A stretch of 64,000 nucleotides of DNA from Lysobacter soli (GTDB lineage Bacteria; Pseudomonadota; Gammaproteobacteria; Xanthomonadales; Xanthomonadaceae): NCBI RefSeq assembly GCF_003382285.1, contig NZ_QTJR01000015.1, positions 1 to 64,000 on the forward strand, given 5' to 3'. Shown piece after piece: positions 1 through 9,481 of the stretch. Made by a program: the position numbers and the translations under genes. Position 1 is the stretch's first letter; the number at the start of each line of letters is the position of its first letter. Under the pieces are notes generated by a model, which was not told the origin of the DNA, made no database searches, and saw only the letters and a program-made list of their open reading frames with translations.

Positions 1-47
1 AACCGCCCTTCGAAAACCGCCGCTTCAACCGCGTCCCGCGTCAGTGA
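1..47 (+). CDS. 3' end of an unidentified gene (partial)
   Basis: Reading from base 3 in the third frame gives PPFENRRFNRVPRQ followed by a TGA at 45-47. The fragment is short, basic and has the codon bias of the neighbours, so it may be the C-terminus of a + strand gene that begins outside the window. There is too little sequence to assign a family. It could also be a chance open stretch in GC-rich DNA. Confidence 0.3.
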   Translation, partial: PPFENRRFNRVPRQ

Positions 48-183
48 TTCACCTCGGCGGGGCGCGCATTGTGCACATGCGCTGGGGCTTTGGGAAGGGG
101 TGCGTCGAATGTTTTTTCATTGACTCGCGAAAGGCGTTGCCGGATGTTCCGGTCTTCCTTGTTCCTAGCGCCTGGAGCCACGT

Positions 184-630
184 ATGACCGCCTTCCGACT
201 GCTGTTCGTCTGCTGTGGCCTCGCCCTGTCCGGTTGCGCCAGTGGCGCCGACGCCTGGGTCGAGCTGGGCGGCCAGCGCTATGCGGTGGAAGTGGCCGAT
301 GATGAAGCCGAACGCGAGCGCGGCCTCATGTTCCGCGATGAAATGGCCGCCGATCGCGGAATGCTCTTCATCCACGAGCGCCAGGAGCCGCTCGCCTACT
401 GGATGAAGAACACGAAGATCCCGCTGGACATCCTCTACTTCGATTCGGCCCGCAAGCTCGTCTCGCAGCAGCGGGACGTGCCGCCCTGCTCGCTGGGCGA
501 CCGCTGCCCGCCGTATCCCAGCGACGCGCCGGCGCGTTACGTGCTCGAACTCAACGCCGGCCAGGCGGCGCGGCTGAAGCTGCAGGACGGCGCGGAACTC
601 ACGTTCAGCCCGGGCCTCGTGAAGCCCTGA
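184..630 (+). CDS. DUF192 family lipoprotein
   Basis: A 148-residue protein whose first 18 residues form a lipoprotein signal peptide with a lipobox LSGC (Cys18), so the mature protein should be anchored in the periplasm. The rest is one DUF192 domain, recognised by RGLMFRDEM, the GMLFI strand, WMKNTKIPLDILYFD and a C-terminal YVLELNAG segment. DUF192 is a small beta-barrel family of unknown biochemical role, common as exported proteins in proteobacteria. Length is normal for the family. The gene stands alone, 136 bp after the preceding stop and convergent with the rubredoxin gene 18 bp further on. Confidence 0.85.
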   Translation: MTAFRLLFVCCGLALSGCASGADAWVELGGQRYAVEVADDEAERERGLMFRDEMAADRGMLFIHERQEPLAYWMKNTKIPLDILYFDSARKLVSQQRDVPPCSLGDRCPPYPSDAPARYVLELNAGQAARLKLQDGAELTFSPGLVKP

Positions 631-648
631 ACCGCCCCATGAGCCGCC

Positions 649-840
649 TCAGAGCGGCATCATCTCGAAATCGTCCTTGGTGACGCCGCAGTCCGGGCAC
701 GTCCAGGTGTCCGGGACGTCCTCCCAGCGGGTGCCCGGGGCAATGCCCTCTTCCGGCAGGCCCAGGGCTTCGTCGTAGATGAAGCCGCAGACGACGCACA
801 TCCAGGTGCGGAACGTGGTGGTCGCAGCGATCTCGGACAT
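649..840 (-). CDS. Rubredoxin
   Basis: A 63-residue rubredoxin with the two iron-binding CxxC knuckles, CVVCG near residue 15-19 and CPDCGV near 48-53, and the conserved hydrophobic/aromatic core (YDEALG, TWTCPDC). It carries a single Fe in a Cys4 site and acts as a cytoplasmic one-electron carrier; the partner enzyme is not evident here. The ATG at 840 is preferred because the longer in-frame start at 912 would overlap the thiE start and adds 24 residues not found in rubredoxins. It is divergent from thiE, a neighbourhood I associate with xanthomonads. Confidence 0.93.
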   Translation of the reverse strand: MSEIAATTTFRTWMCVVCGFIYDEALGLPEEGIAPGTRWEDVPDTWTCPDCGVTKDDFEMMPL

Positions 841-845
841 GGGCG

Positions 846-851
846 GATAAT
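846..851 (+). promoter_or_regulatory. Possible -10 element for thiE-hemL
   Basis: GATAAT matches five of six bases of the sigma-70 -10 consensus and lies in the rubredoxin/thiE divergent gap, about 60 bp before the thiE start. No convincing -35 is seen because that region lies inside the rubredoxin start. Confidence 0.3.
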
Positions 852-910
852 GCGGGCTTTGCGGGAACGCGCATTGTCCCACCGCGCCCGCGCCCACGGA
901 AGCTTCCCGC

Positions 911-1575
911 ATGAATCCGCCCTGGCCGCCGCGCGGCCTCTACGCCATCACGCCCGACGAAACCGACACCGACCGCCTCCTGGCCCGTGTGGAGGTGATC
1001 CTGGCTGCCGGCGCCACCTGGCTGCAGTACCGAAACAAGGCCGCGGACGGGGCCCTCCGTGCCACTCAGGCCCGCGAGCTCCTGGCGCTATGCCGCCGCC
1101 ACGGCGTGCCGCTGCTCGTGAACGACGACTGGCGCCTAGCCGCGGCGATCGGCGCTGACGGCGCGCACCTGGGCGAGGACGACGGCGAGCTGGCCGCTGC
1201 CCGCGCGGCGCTGGGCGAGGCGGCGATCATCGGCGCCTCGTGCTACGACGATCCCGAACTCGCACGCCTGGCCGCCGCATCCGGCGCCAGCTACATCGCG
1301 TTCGGGGCGTTTTTTACCTCGCCGACCAAACCCAATGCGCGGCGCGCGACGCCCGAGCTGCTGCGCGACAGCGCGCCGCTCGGCCTGCCGCGCGTGGCGA
1401 TCGGCGGGATCACGCCAGACAATGCGCGCCCGCTGGTCGAGGCGGGCGCCGACCTGCTCGCCGTGATTTCCGGCGTGTTCGACGCCACCGATCCCGCGGC
1501 GGCCGCACGCGCCTATCTCGACTGCTTCGATGCGCGGCCTGCGCATTCCCCTTCCACGACGGACATTTCCACGCC

Positions 1576-1579
<4 letters not shown>
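911..1579 (+). CDS. thiE: Thiamine phosphate synthase
   Basis: A 222-residue TIM-barrel enzyme that joins 4-amino-2-methyl-5-hydroxymethylpyrimidine diphosphate to carboxy-thiazole phosphate to give thiamine monophosphate. Supporting motifs are the pyrophosphate-binding LQYRNK (38-43), [17 protein letters not shown], the loop [10 protein letters not shown], and the phosphate-binding AIGGITPDN near the C-terminus. Length is usual for ThiE. The stop overlaps the hemL start by four bases (ATGA), so the two are probably translationally coupled. The TPP riboswitch in this window is in front of thiC, 26 kb away; none is seen in front of thiE. Confidence 0.95.
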
Positions 1580-2862
<1,283 letters not shown>

Positions 2863-2873
2863 GATTCGCTAAA

Positions 2874-2903
2874 CAAAAAATCCCCGCGTCAGCGGGGATT
2901 TCT
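2874..2903. terminator. Bidirectional intrinsic terminator (hemL / argD-like)
   Basis: A perfect 9-bp stem AATCCCCGC / GCGGGGATT (2879-2887 and 2892-2900) with a 4-base loop is flanked by an A-run on the left and T-rich sequence on the right. It lies between the convergent hemL and aminotransferase genes and can stop transcription from both sides. Confidence 0.85.
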
Positions 2904-2925
2904 GCTTGCAGGCGTTACGTCCGGA

Positions 2926-4158
2926 TCAGCCTGCGTTCGCGACGAACGCGCGCAGCGACGAACGCAGGCGCTGCAGACCTTCGGCAATGTCGTCATCGCC
3001 GATGTTCAACGCCGGCACGAAACGCAGCACATCCGGTCCGGCCTGCAGCAACAGCAGGCCGTGGTCGCAGGCGATATCGAGGATCGCCCCGGCCTTGCCC
3101 GCATGCGCTTCGCGCAGCTGCGCGCCGAGCATCAGGCCCATGCCGCGGATTTCGGAGAACAGGCCCAGTTCCGCGTCGAGTTCAACCAGCGCATCGCGAA
3201 TCGCCTGCGATTGGCGCGTCACGTTTGCGAGCAGCTGCGGCGATGACAACTCCGCCAGCGCCGCGCGTGCCACCGCGGCGGCGAGCGGGTTTCCGCCGAA
3301 GGTCGTGCCGTGCGCGCCGAACTGCATCGTTTCTGCGGCCTTCTCGCCCACCAGCATCGCGCCGATCGGAAAACCGCTGCCCAGCGCCTTCGCCAGCGTC
3401 ACCACGTCCGGCGTCACGCCATAGGCATGGCACGCGAACAGATGGCCCGTCCGGCCCATGCCGCACTGGATCTCGTCGAGCATCAGCAGCGCGTCGAATC
3501 GGTCGCACAGCGCGCGCAGGCCGAGCAGGAATTCCGCCGTCGCCGGTGTCACGCCGCCCTCGCCCTGCACCGGTTCGACCAGCACGGCGCACACACTGCC
3601 CGACGCCATTGCGGCTTCCGCCGCGGCCAGATCGTTGAAATCGCTGTAGACGAAGCCCGGCGGCAGGGGCTCGAACCCTTCGTGATACTTCGGCTGCGCA
3701 CCGGCCGTGACGGCCGCGAGCGTGCGGCCATGGAAGCTGCCGCGGAACGTGAGGATGCCGCGCTGCGCCGGTGCACGGCCCTGCGATGCTGCCCACTTGC
3801 GCGCGAGCTTGATCGCCGCTTCGTTCGCCTCGGCGCCGGAATTGCAGAAGAACACGCGCTGCGCGAAACGCGAAGCGGTGACGAGCTCTTCGGCCAGCCG
3901 CAGCGGCGGTTCGCTGACGAACACGTTGGACGTATGCCAGAGCTTGCCCGCCTGCTCGGTCAGCGCCGCGACCAGCGGCGGATGCGCGTGGCCGAGCGCG
4001 TTCACCGCGATGCCGGCGCCGAAATCCACGTACTCACGACCGTCGCGATCCCACACGCGCGCGCCGCGACCGTGGTCGAGCACGATCCGGCGCGGCCGGT
4101 AGACCGGCAGGTAGTAGCGTTCGGACAGCGAGAACAGGTCGGACGACGAGGCGGTCAT
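2926..4158 (-). CDS. argD: Acetylornithine/succinylornithine-type aminotransferase
   Basis: A 410-residue class III PLP aminotransferase. PLP-binding features are NSGAEANEAAIK (106-117), SFHGRTLAA (141-149), LVEPVQGEGG, LDEIQCGMGRTG (227-238) and the Schiff-base lysine K257 in TLAKALGSGFPIGA. These signatures are those of the acetylornithine/succinylornithine aminotransferase group (ArgD/AstC), which moves an amino group between glutamate and N-acyl-ornithine. The exact substrate cannot be read from sequence alone. ATG 4158 is chosen over an upstream in-frame ATG at 4233 because the extra 25 residues have no family counterpart and overlap the promoter space of the channel gene. Confidence 0.88.
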   Translation of the reverse strand: MTASSSDLFSLSERYYLPVYRPRRIVLDHGRGARVWDRDGREYVDFGAGIAVNALGHAHPPLVAALTEQAGKLWHTSNVFVSEPPLRLAEELVTASRFAQRVFFCNSGAEANEAAIKLARKWAASQGRAPAQRGILTFRGSFHGRTLAAVTAGAQPKYHEGFEPLPPGFVYSDFNDLAAAEAAMASGSVCAVLVEPVQGEGGVTPATAEFLLGLRALCDRFDALLMLDEIQCGMGRTGHLFACHAYGVTPDVVTLAKALGSGFPIGAMLVGEKAAETMQFGAHGTTFGGNPLAAAVARAALAELSSPQLLANVTRQSQAIRDALVELDAELGLFSEIRGMGLMLGAQLREAHAGKAGAILDIACDHGLLLLQAGPDVLRFVPALNIGDDDIAEGLQRLRSSLRAFVANAG

Positions 4159-4268
4159 GGCAACGGGAGTGGGGAATGGAAAGCGACATTGTCGCTGATC
4201 CGGACCCGGCGCGCGGCTTGCCACGCCGTGCACGAGGGACTTCGCACAATCGCCGCAGGAGGACGCCC

Positions 4269-5141
4269 ATGCCCTTGCTGATGGATCCGCAGCTCCAGCC
4301 GGCCACCGAATCCGGCTGGCGTCGCCGCTGGTTCGACATCGTGTTCCGCCATGACACGCGGCGTTCGCGCAACTTCGACCTGGTGCTGATCGCGGCGATC
4401 CTGGTCAGTGTCGTGGTGATCATGCTCGACAGCGTGGCGCGCATCCACGCACGCCACGGCGCCCTGCTGCACGGGCTGGAGTGGGGATTCACGCTGCTGT
4501 TCACCGCCGAGTACGCGCTGCGCCTGGCTGTGCTGCGCAATCCGTGGCGGTACGCGATCAGCCTGTGGGGCCTGGTCGACCTGGCATCGATCCTGCCGAC
4601 GTACCTGTCGGTGCTGCTGCCCGGCAGCCAGAGCCTGCTGGCGTTGCGCATCCTGCGCATGCTGCGGTTGTTCCGCATCCTCAAGCTCACGCACTACGTC
4701 GAGGAAGGCGGCGTGCTGGTCGGTGCGCTATGGCGCAGCCGCCGCAAGATCTTCGTCTTCGTATGCGCGGTGATGACCATCACCGTGATCTTCGGTGCGC
4801 TGATGTACGTCGTCGAAGGCCCGGAACACGGCTTTTCCAGCATCCCGACGAGCATGTACTGGGCCGTGGTGACGATGGCGACGGTCGGCTTCGGCGACAT
4901 CGCGCCGCAGACCACGCTGGGGCGCTTCATCACGTCGCTGCTGATCCTCATCGGCTACAGCATCATCGCCGTGCCGACCGGCATCTACACCGCGGAACTG
5001 GCCAGCAGCCTGCGCGAGGCGAGCGGCGACGCGAGCCGGCTCGATCGCCGCGGCTGCACGGGCTGCGGGCTGGAAGGCCACGATCCGGCCGCGCACTTCT
5101 GCCGCCACTGCGGCACTACGCTGCCGTCGGCCACGGGATGA
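4269..5141 (+). CDS. Voltage-gated-like K+ channel with C-terminal zinc ribbon
   Basis: A 290-residue six-TM channel. After a charged N-terminus come S1 (37-55), S2 (about 72-90), S3 (about 96-118), an S4-like helix with regularly spaced arginines (RILRMLRLFRILK, 127-139), S5 (160-182), the pore helix and the selectivity filter TVGFGD (205-210), then S6 (217-240). The cytoplasmic tail holds four cysteines in CTGCG and CRHCG (C263, C266, C278, C281), a compact zinc ribbon. The start is the ATG preceded by an AGGAGGA Shine-Dalgarno six bases upstream. Family knowledge says potassium selectivity; the role of the ribbon is unknown. It ends three bases from the convergent SDR gene. Confidence 0.9.
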   Translation: MPLLMDPQLQPATESGWRRRWFDIVFRHDTRRSRNFDLVLIAAILVSVVVIMLDSVARIHARHGALLHGLEWGFTLLFTAEYALRLAVLRNPWRYAISLWGLVDLASILPTYLSVLLPGSQSLLALRILRMLRLFRILKLTHYVEEGGVLVGALWRSRRKIFVFVCAVMTITVIFGALMYVVEGPEHGFSSIPTSMYWAVVTMATVGFGDIAPQTTLGRFITSLLILIGYSIIAVPTGIYTAELASSLREASGDASRLDRRGCTGCGLEGHDPAAHFCRHCGTTLPSATG

Positions 5142-5144
5142 GAC

Positions 5145-5993
5145 TCAGCGCGGCGGCCGCGCGAGCTGCGCGTCGTTGAGGAACAGGTCCGGCAGCAGAT
5201 GCTTCGCGTCCGGATCGACGGCGTACCCGCTGAAGTCGGTGACGCCGGCGGCGGAAAGCACGTCGTCGTCGATCAGGAACTGGCCCGAGTAGCCTCCGGA
5301 CGGCTGCGTCAGTACGACGTGCGCGGCGTCGGCGACGATCTCCGGCGTGCGGCAGAGTTCGGGGCGGACACCGGGAATCATGTTGATCGCGTCGGTGGCG
5401 ATCACCGTGCGAGGCCACAGCGCATTGATCGCCACGCCTTGCGGACCGAACTCCGCGGCCAGGCCCAGCGTCACGAAGCTCATGCCCATCTTCGCCAGCG
5501 TGTAGCCGGTGTGCGGCGCCCACCATTTCGGATCCAGGTTCAGCGGCGGCGCGAGCGACAGGATGTGCGGATCTGCGGCCTTCAGCAGGTGCGGCAGACA
5601 GGCCTGCGAACACAGGAACGTGCCGCGCGCGTTGACCTGTTGCATCAGGTCGAAGCGCTTCATCGGCGTGTCGAGCGTGCCGCGCAACCAGATCGCGCTG
5701 GCGTTGTTGACCAGGATGTCGATGCCGCCGAACGCGTCGACCGTCGCGGCGACAGCAGCGCGAACCTCGTCTTCCTCGCGGATGTCGCACTTGATCGCCA
5801 GCGCCTTGCCGCCGGCGGCAATCACTTCCTCGGCGACGGTATGGATCGTGCCGGGCAGTTTCGGATTGGGAACCGACGACTTCGCGACGATCACGACGTT
5901 GGCGCCGTCGCGCGCGGCCCGCAGCGCGATGGCGCGGCCGATGCCGCGCGAGGCGCCGGTGATGAAGAGCGTTTTTCCGGACAGGGTGCGCAT
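5145..5993 (-). CDS. HSDL2-like short-chain dehydrogenase/reductase
   Basis: A 282-residue classical-fold SDR. The NAD(P)-binding glycine motif is TGASRGIG (12-19), NNAS follows at about 96-99, and the catalytic pair is Y164xxxK168. The segment VPNPKLPGTIHT after the second strand and the APPLNL motif around 148 are typical of the hydroxysteroid-dehydrogenase-like-2 branch, where a serine lies just before (S146). The substrate is not known. ATG 5993 is preferred to 6014 because the SDR domain begins within a few residues and the longer start adds only a basic stretch. Confidence 0.87.
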   Translation of the reverse strand: MRTLSGKTLFITGASRGIGRAIALRAARDGANVVIVAKSSVPNPKLPGTIHTVAEEVIAAGGKALAIKCDIREEDEVRAAVAATVDAFGGIDILVNNASAIWLRGTLDTPMKRFDLMQQVNARGTFLCSQACLPHLLKAADPHILSLAPPLNLDPKWWAPHTGYTLAKMGMSFVTLGLAAEFGPQGVAINALWPRTVIATDAINMIPGVRPELCRTPEIVADAAHVVLTQPSGGYSGQFLIDDDVLSAAGVTDFSGYAVDPDAKHLLPDLFLNDAQLARPPR

Positions 5994-6055
5994 GGCGCGT
6001 CTCCTACGTTGCACGCGCCTTAGGCGCGCCGATGGCCGCGATTATGGCCGGAAGG

Positions 6056-6724
6056 TCACGGCTTGGGCCCCTGGCCTTCGTTGTCTTCCCATTTCAGGAT
6101 GCGCCGCGTCACGAACCGGTAGACCGGCTTTCCCGTGGCGAACCACGCCTCGCGCAGCCACGAATGGCGCTTGAGCACGCGCCGCTCCACCGGCGTCAGC
6201 GCGTGCGGGCAATACGTGCGCTTGTGCTTCAGCAGATGGCGCAGGTCCTCGCGTGCGAGCAGCCGCATCCAGCGCGAACGCGGCTGCCCGCGCGCGGCGA
6301 GCTGGAAGTCGATGATCCCGGGCCTGCCGTCGGCGAGCACGAGCCAGTTGGCCTCCTTCGCCAAGTCGTTGTGCGCCAGTCCGCGCCGATGGAGTTGCTG
6401 CAGCAGGCGGCGCGCGCGACGGAAATACGCGAGATCGCCATGCGGCGGGCGCTGGTACATCGCCGCGCCGTCCATGTAGCTGCGGTCGAGCCGTCGCCCG
6501 TCCCAGCCCAGCAGCTGCGGCACGTCGTGCAGGCCGCGGACCTGCTGCAGCGCGCGCGCCTCGCGCCGCGCGAGCCACCACGCGGAAACGCGCAGCCACA
6601 GCGGCACATGGCGAAGGTCACGACGCACGAACAGGCCGCGGTCGTCGCGCATGAGCGCGATGCGGCCGAAGCTGTCGGCCTTGAGCGCCTGGACTTCGAT
6701 GGCGTCGTCGGATGATGAAGACAT
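6056..6724 (-). CDS. RIO/lipopolysaccharide-kinase-like phosphotransferase
   Basis: A 222-residue compact protein-kinase-like protein. A catalytic-loop equivalent HNDLAKEANWLV (118-129) and a metal-binding IIDFQ (137-141) replace the HRD and DFG of canonical kinases, as in RIO and bacterial LPS-core kinases. The N-terminal lobe is short and rich in arginine and tryptophan, and the C-terminus is strongly basic, which fits a peripheral inner-membrane enzyme. Whether it phosphorylates protein or sugar cannot be decided. It is divergent from the DedA/PAP2 membrane protein gene. Confidence 0.72.
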   Translation of the reverse strand: MSSSSDDAIEVQALKADSFGRIALMRDDRGLFVRRDLRHVPLWLRVSAWWLARREARALQQVRGLHDVPQLLGWDGRRLDRSYMDGAAMYQRPPHGDLAYFRRARRLLQQLHRRGLAHNDLAKEANWLVLADGRPGIIDFQLAARGQPRSRWMRLLAREDLRHLLKHKRTYCPHALTPVERRVLKRHSWLREAWFATGKPVYRFVTRRILKWEDNEGQGPKP

Positions 6725-6829
6725 CGCGCCAGTGTACGGAATCGCGATTCGCGGACGGCCGAGGGTTCTCCCCGCGGATGCCGATCGTCACCGTGACCGT
6801 CGCCATCGCGTCGTCATGGACGCGCTGCC

Positions 6830-6835
6830 TATAAT
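6830..6835 (+). promoter_or_regulatory. Perfect -10 element placed for a leaderless transcript
   Basis: A perfect TATAAT is followed by exactly six bases and then the ATG at 6842, so transcription would begin on or next to the start codon. No clear Shine-Dalgarno or strong -35 is seen. Confidence 0.6.
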
Positions 6836-6841
6836 CGCCCG

Positions 6842-8851
6842 ATGGAACCGGCCTGGATCGAAAGCGCGACCACATGGATCGCGGAGCACCCCGTCGCCGC
6901 CGGCGCCGTCATCTTCCTCATCGCCTTCTGCGACGCCGTGGTGCTGCTGGGCATCGTCGTGCCGGCGCTGCCGCTGCTGTTCGCGGTCGGCGCGCTGGTG
7001 GGCCTGGGCCACATCAGCGGCCCGTATGCGCTGGTGTGCGCAACGCTCGGCGCCTTCATCGGCGACGCCCTGAGCTACTGGGTCGGCCACCGATGGGGCC
7101 CGCAGTTGCGATCGCGATGGCCGTTCTCGCGGTATCCGCAGTGGCTCGATCGCGGCGAGGCGATGTTCCGCCGCCATGGCGTGAAGAGCATTTTCATCGC
7201 GCGCTTCGTCGGCGCGGTGCGGCCGTTCGTACCCGCCATCGCCGGCATGCTGCACATGCCGCTGCGGCGCTACGCCCTTCCGAGCCTGGTCGCCTGCATT
7301 GCGTGGTCGGCGCTGTTCCTCGCGCCCGGCTGGGTGCTGGGGCGGTCCTACGACGCGGTCGCCGCGGTGGCCGATCGCCTCGCGCTGGTGCTCGGCGCAC
7401 TGGCGGTCGCGGTAGCACTGGTCTGGGCGATGGTGCTGTACACGTGGCGATGGTTCGCCGACCACGCCGACATTCTGCTCGCGCGCGCCCTGCGCTGGAC
7501 GCGCCAGCATCCGCGGCTGGGGCCGTACGCGGCCGCGCTGATCGATCCGAACCGGCCCGAATCCCCGTCGCTGCTGATGCTTGCCGTGTGCCTGCTGGCG
7601 ATCAGCTGGGCGTGGTTCACGCTGGTCGCCTCGCTGCTGGCCAGCGGGGGGCCGCTGGCGCTGGACCACACCATCCACGACTTCATGTGGAGCCTGCGCA
7701 ACCCGCTCGCCGACCGCCTGATGGCCGCGCTCGCCTGCATCGGCGATGCCTCCGTGCTCGGCCCGGCGGTGCTGGTCGCGCTGGCCTACCTGCTGTGGCG
7801 CAAGCGCTGGATGGCGGCGGCGCATTTCGCCGCGGCGATCGTGTTCGGGCTGGTGTTCACGTCGTTGCTGGAAGCGGTGATCGACATGCCGCGTCCGCCG
7901 ACCGCGCCGGCCGGCTTCGGCTTCCCGTCGGTGGCCGTGACGATGTCGACCATCGTGTTCGGCTTCTTCGCAGTGCTCATCGCGCGCGAGTTGCCCGGCC
8001 GCACGCGCGTGTGGCCGTACCTGCTCGCGGGCGTGATCACCACGCTGGTCGCGTTCTCGCGCCTGTACCTGGGCGCGCATTGGCCCAGCGACCTCGTCGG
8101 GGGCACGCTGTTCGGCGTGCTGTGGCTGCTGGCGCTGGGCATCGCCTATCGCCGGCACGTGCAGCGTTCGTTCTGGATGCGCCCGCTGGCGTGGCTGTTC
8201 TACGGCACCTTCGCCATCGCCGCGCTGTGGCATGCACCGCGCACCGCCGACACGCTGCTCGCGCGCTTCGCCGCCGCGACTCCGACGTCGTTGATGAGTG
8301 CCGAGGCGTGGTGGCGCGAGGGATGGAGCGAGCTGCCGGCGCAGCGCAACGAACGCGACCAGCGCCGTCGCTGGCCGCTGGACGTGCAGGTCGCCGGCTC
8401 GCTCGACCCGCTGCGCGCGCGCCTCGAAGCACGCGGCTGGCACGTGCAGCCGCAGGCGGACTGGATCGCGACGCTGGGCCTGCTCGACGACGACACCTCG
8501 GCAAGCGAGCAGCCCGTGCTGCCGGCCACGCTCGACGCGCAGGCCGAAACGCTCCTGATGGTGCATCCGGGCGGAAGCGAGAACGAAGAGTTCGTGCTGC
8601 GCCTGTGGCGCGCGCCGGTACGCCTCGACGACGGCACGCCGCTGTGGATCGGCACGAGTCAGACGTTGCGCCTGAACAAGCCGCTCGCCGTGGCAGCGCT
8701 CTGGTTGCCGGTCAGCGACGACGGGCGCGCGCACGCGATGGTGCGCGAGGCGCTGAAGGACCTGGACATCGCCGAGGACGCGCATCCGCACGGCGACACG
8801 CCCGTGCTGCGCGTGCGCACGATGACGCCGGCAAACGCGTCAGGGAAGTAG
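6842..8851 (+). CDS. DedA / PAP2-like / LssY C-terminal three-domain membrane protein
   Basis: A 669-residue fusion. Residues about 1-200 are a DedA (VTT) membrane domain with the conserved GD(A)xSYWxG and FxxRFxGAVRPFVPAxAGMxxM motifs. Residues about 240-445 are a PAP2-type multi-helix domain. Residues about 470-669 are a soluble LssY_C-like domain. In the PAP2 part the third motif is intact (S406-R407...H413...D417) but the first-motif lysine position is Glu344 and the PSGH motif reads P362-S363-V364-A365, so the central histidine is missing. Such fusions are usually linked to undecaprenyl-phosphate or phospholipid handling at the inner membrane; here the phosphatase may be inactive or altered. 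Its end overlaps the convergent Lon-N gene by 12 bp. Confidence 0.85.
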   Translation: MEPAWIESATTWIAEHPVAAGAVIFLIAFCDAVVLLGIVVPALPLLFAVGALVGLGHISGPYALVCATLGAFIGDALSYWVGHRWGPQLRSRWPFSRYPQWLDRGEAMFRRHGVKSIFIARFVGAVRPFVPAIAGMLHMPLRRYALPSLVACIAWSALFLAPGWVLGRSYDAVAAVADRLALVLGALAVAVALVWAMVLYTWRWFADHADILLARALRWTRQHPRLGPYAAALIDPNRPESPSLLMLAVCLLAISWAWFTLVASLLASGGPLALDHTIHDFMWSLRNPLADRLMAALACIGDASVLGPAVLVALAYLLWRKRWMAAAHFAAAIVFGLVFTSLLEAVIDMPRPPTAPAGFGFPSVAVTMSTIVFGFFAVLIARELPGRTRVWPYLLAGVITTLVAFSRLYLGAHWPSDLVGGTLFGVLWLLALGIAYRRHVQRSFWMRPLAWLFYGTFAIAALWHAPRTADTLLARFAAATPTSLMSAEAWWREGWSELPAQRNERDQRRRWPLDVQVAGSLDPLRARLEARGWHVQPQADWIATLGLLDDDTSASEQPVLPATLDAQAETLLMVHPGGSENEEFVLRLWRAPVRLDDGTPLWIGTSQTLRLNKPLAVAALWLPVSDDGRAHAMVREALKDLDIAEDAHPHGDTPVLRVRTMTPANASGK

Positions 8852-9427
8852 CGCCAGAAGCCGGTCGAGCCGCGCGTGCGGATCGTCGGTCTGGAGCAGC
8901 ACCTGCCGTTGCGCGTTTTCCAGCGGCAGCAGCTCGGCGAGGCGCCAGCCGACCCAGGCCGCATCGTCGAAGCGCGAGTGCGGCGCCTTGGCGTGTTCGC
9001 CGCCGATCTGCTCCACGATCTGTTCCAGCAACTTTCCGAGCAGCCCGTGCTCGGGCCGCAGCGGATCGTCGGGGTCGGGATCGCACCAGTTCACGTCCGC
9101 CACCTGCAGGCCGTTGTCGCGAACGCGCACGCGGTGCGCATGGAAGCGGCGCGTGCCGCGCACCTGCAGCGTGAGCAGGCCGTCCTCGCCGCGGTCGAAG
9201 TCCTCGATCACCGCCTCGGTGCCGTATGCGGCCGCGCTCGCCGGCGCGCCCGCTTCCTCGCCGTCGATGATCAGGCAGACGCCGAAGCCGCGGCCGGCGC
9301 GGGTGCAATCGCGGACGAGGTCGAGGTAACGCGGTTCGAACACGCGCAACCCGAGCGCCGCGCCGGGAACCAGCACGGTGTGCAGCGGAAACAGCCCCAG
9401 CGGTTGCGGCATGGCGTCGTCTGACAT
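8840..9427 (-). CDS. Lon N-terminal-domain (LON substrate-binding) protein
   Basis: A 195-residue protein with the LON N-terminal domain alone: LFPLHTVLVPGAALGLRVFE near the N-terminus, YLDLVRDC, GFGVCLI, and a C-terminal helical bundle. There is no AAA+ or protease part, so it is not the Lon protease itself. Stand-alone proteins of this type are thought to bind unfolded or regulatory peptides but have no settled role. The start could also be the internal ATG at 9412. It overlaps the tail of the convergent fusion gene by 12 bp. Confidence 0.85.
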   Translation of the reverse strand: MSDDAMPQPLGLFPLHTVLVPGAALGLRVFEPRYLDLVRDCTRAGRGFGVCLIIDGEEAGAPASAAAYGTEAVIEDFDRGEDGLLTLQVRGTRRFHAHRVRVRDNGLQVADVNWCDPDPDDPLRPEHGLLGKLLEQIVEQIGGEHAKAPHSRFDDAAWVGWRLAELLPLENAQRQVLLQTDDPHARLDRLLALLP

Positions 9428-9481
9428 CGCGGCCAGTGTAGGGCCGATCCGGTGCCCGCGACGCGAAGGCCGCGCGCCGCG

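Noticed and set aside
5145-5993. Suspected loss of the catalytic serine in the SDR
   Set aside because: S146 followed by LAPP fits the HSDL2 branch pattern, so the site appears normal for that subgroup.
6788-8791. 667-codon frame antisense to the DedA/PAP2 fusion
   Set aside because: It is His/Gln/Arg-rich with no domain, while the + strand has clear membrane helices and motifs.
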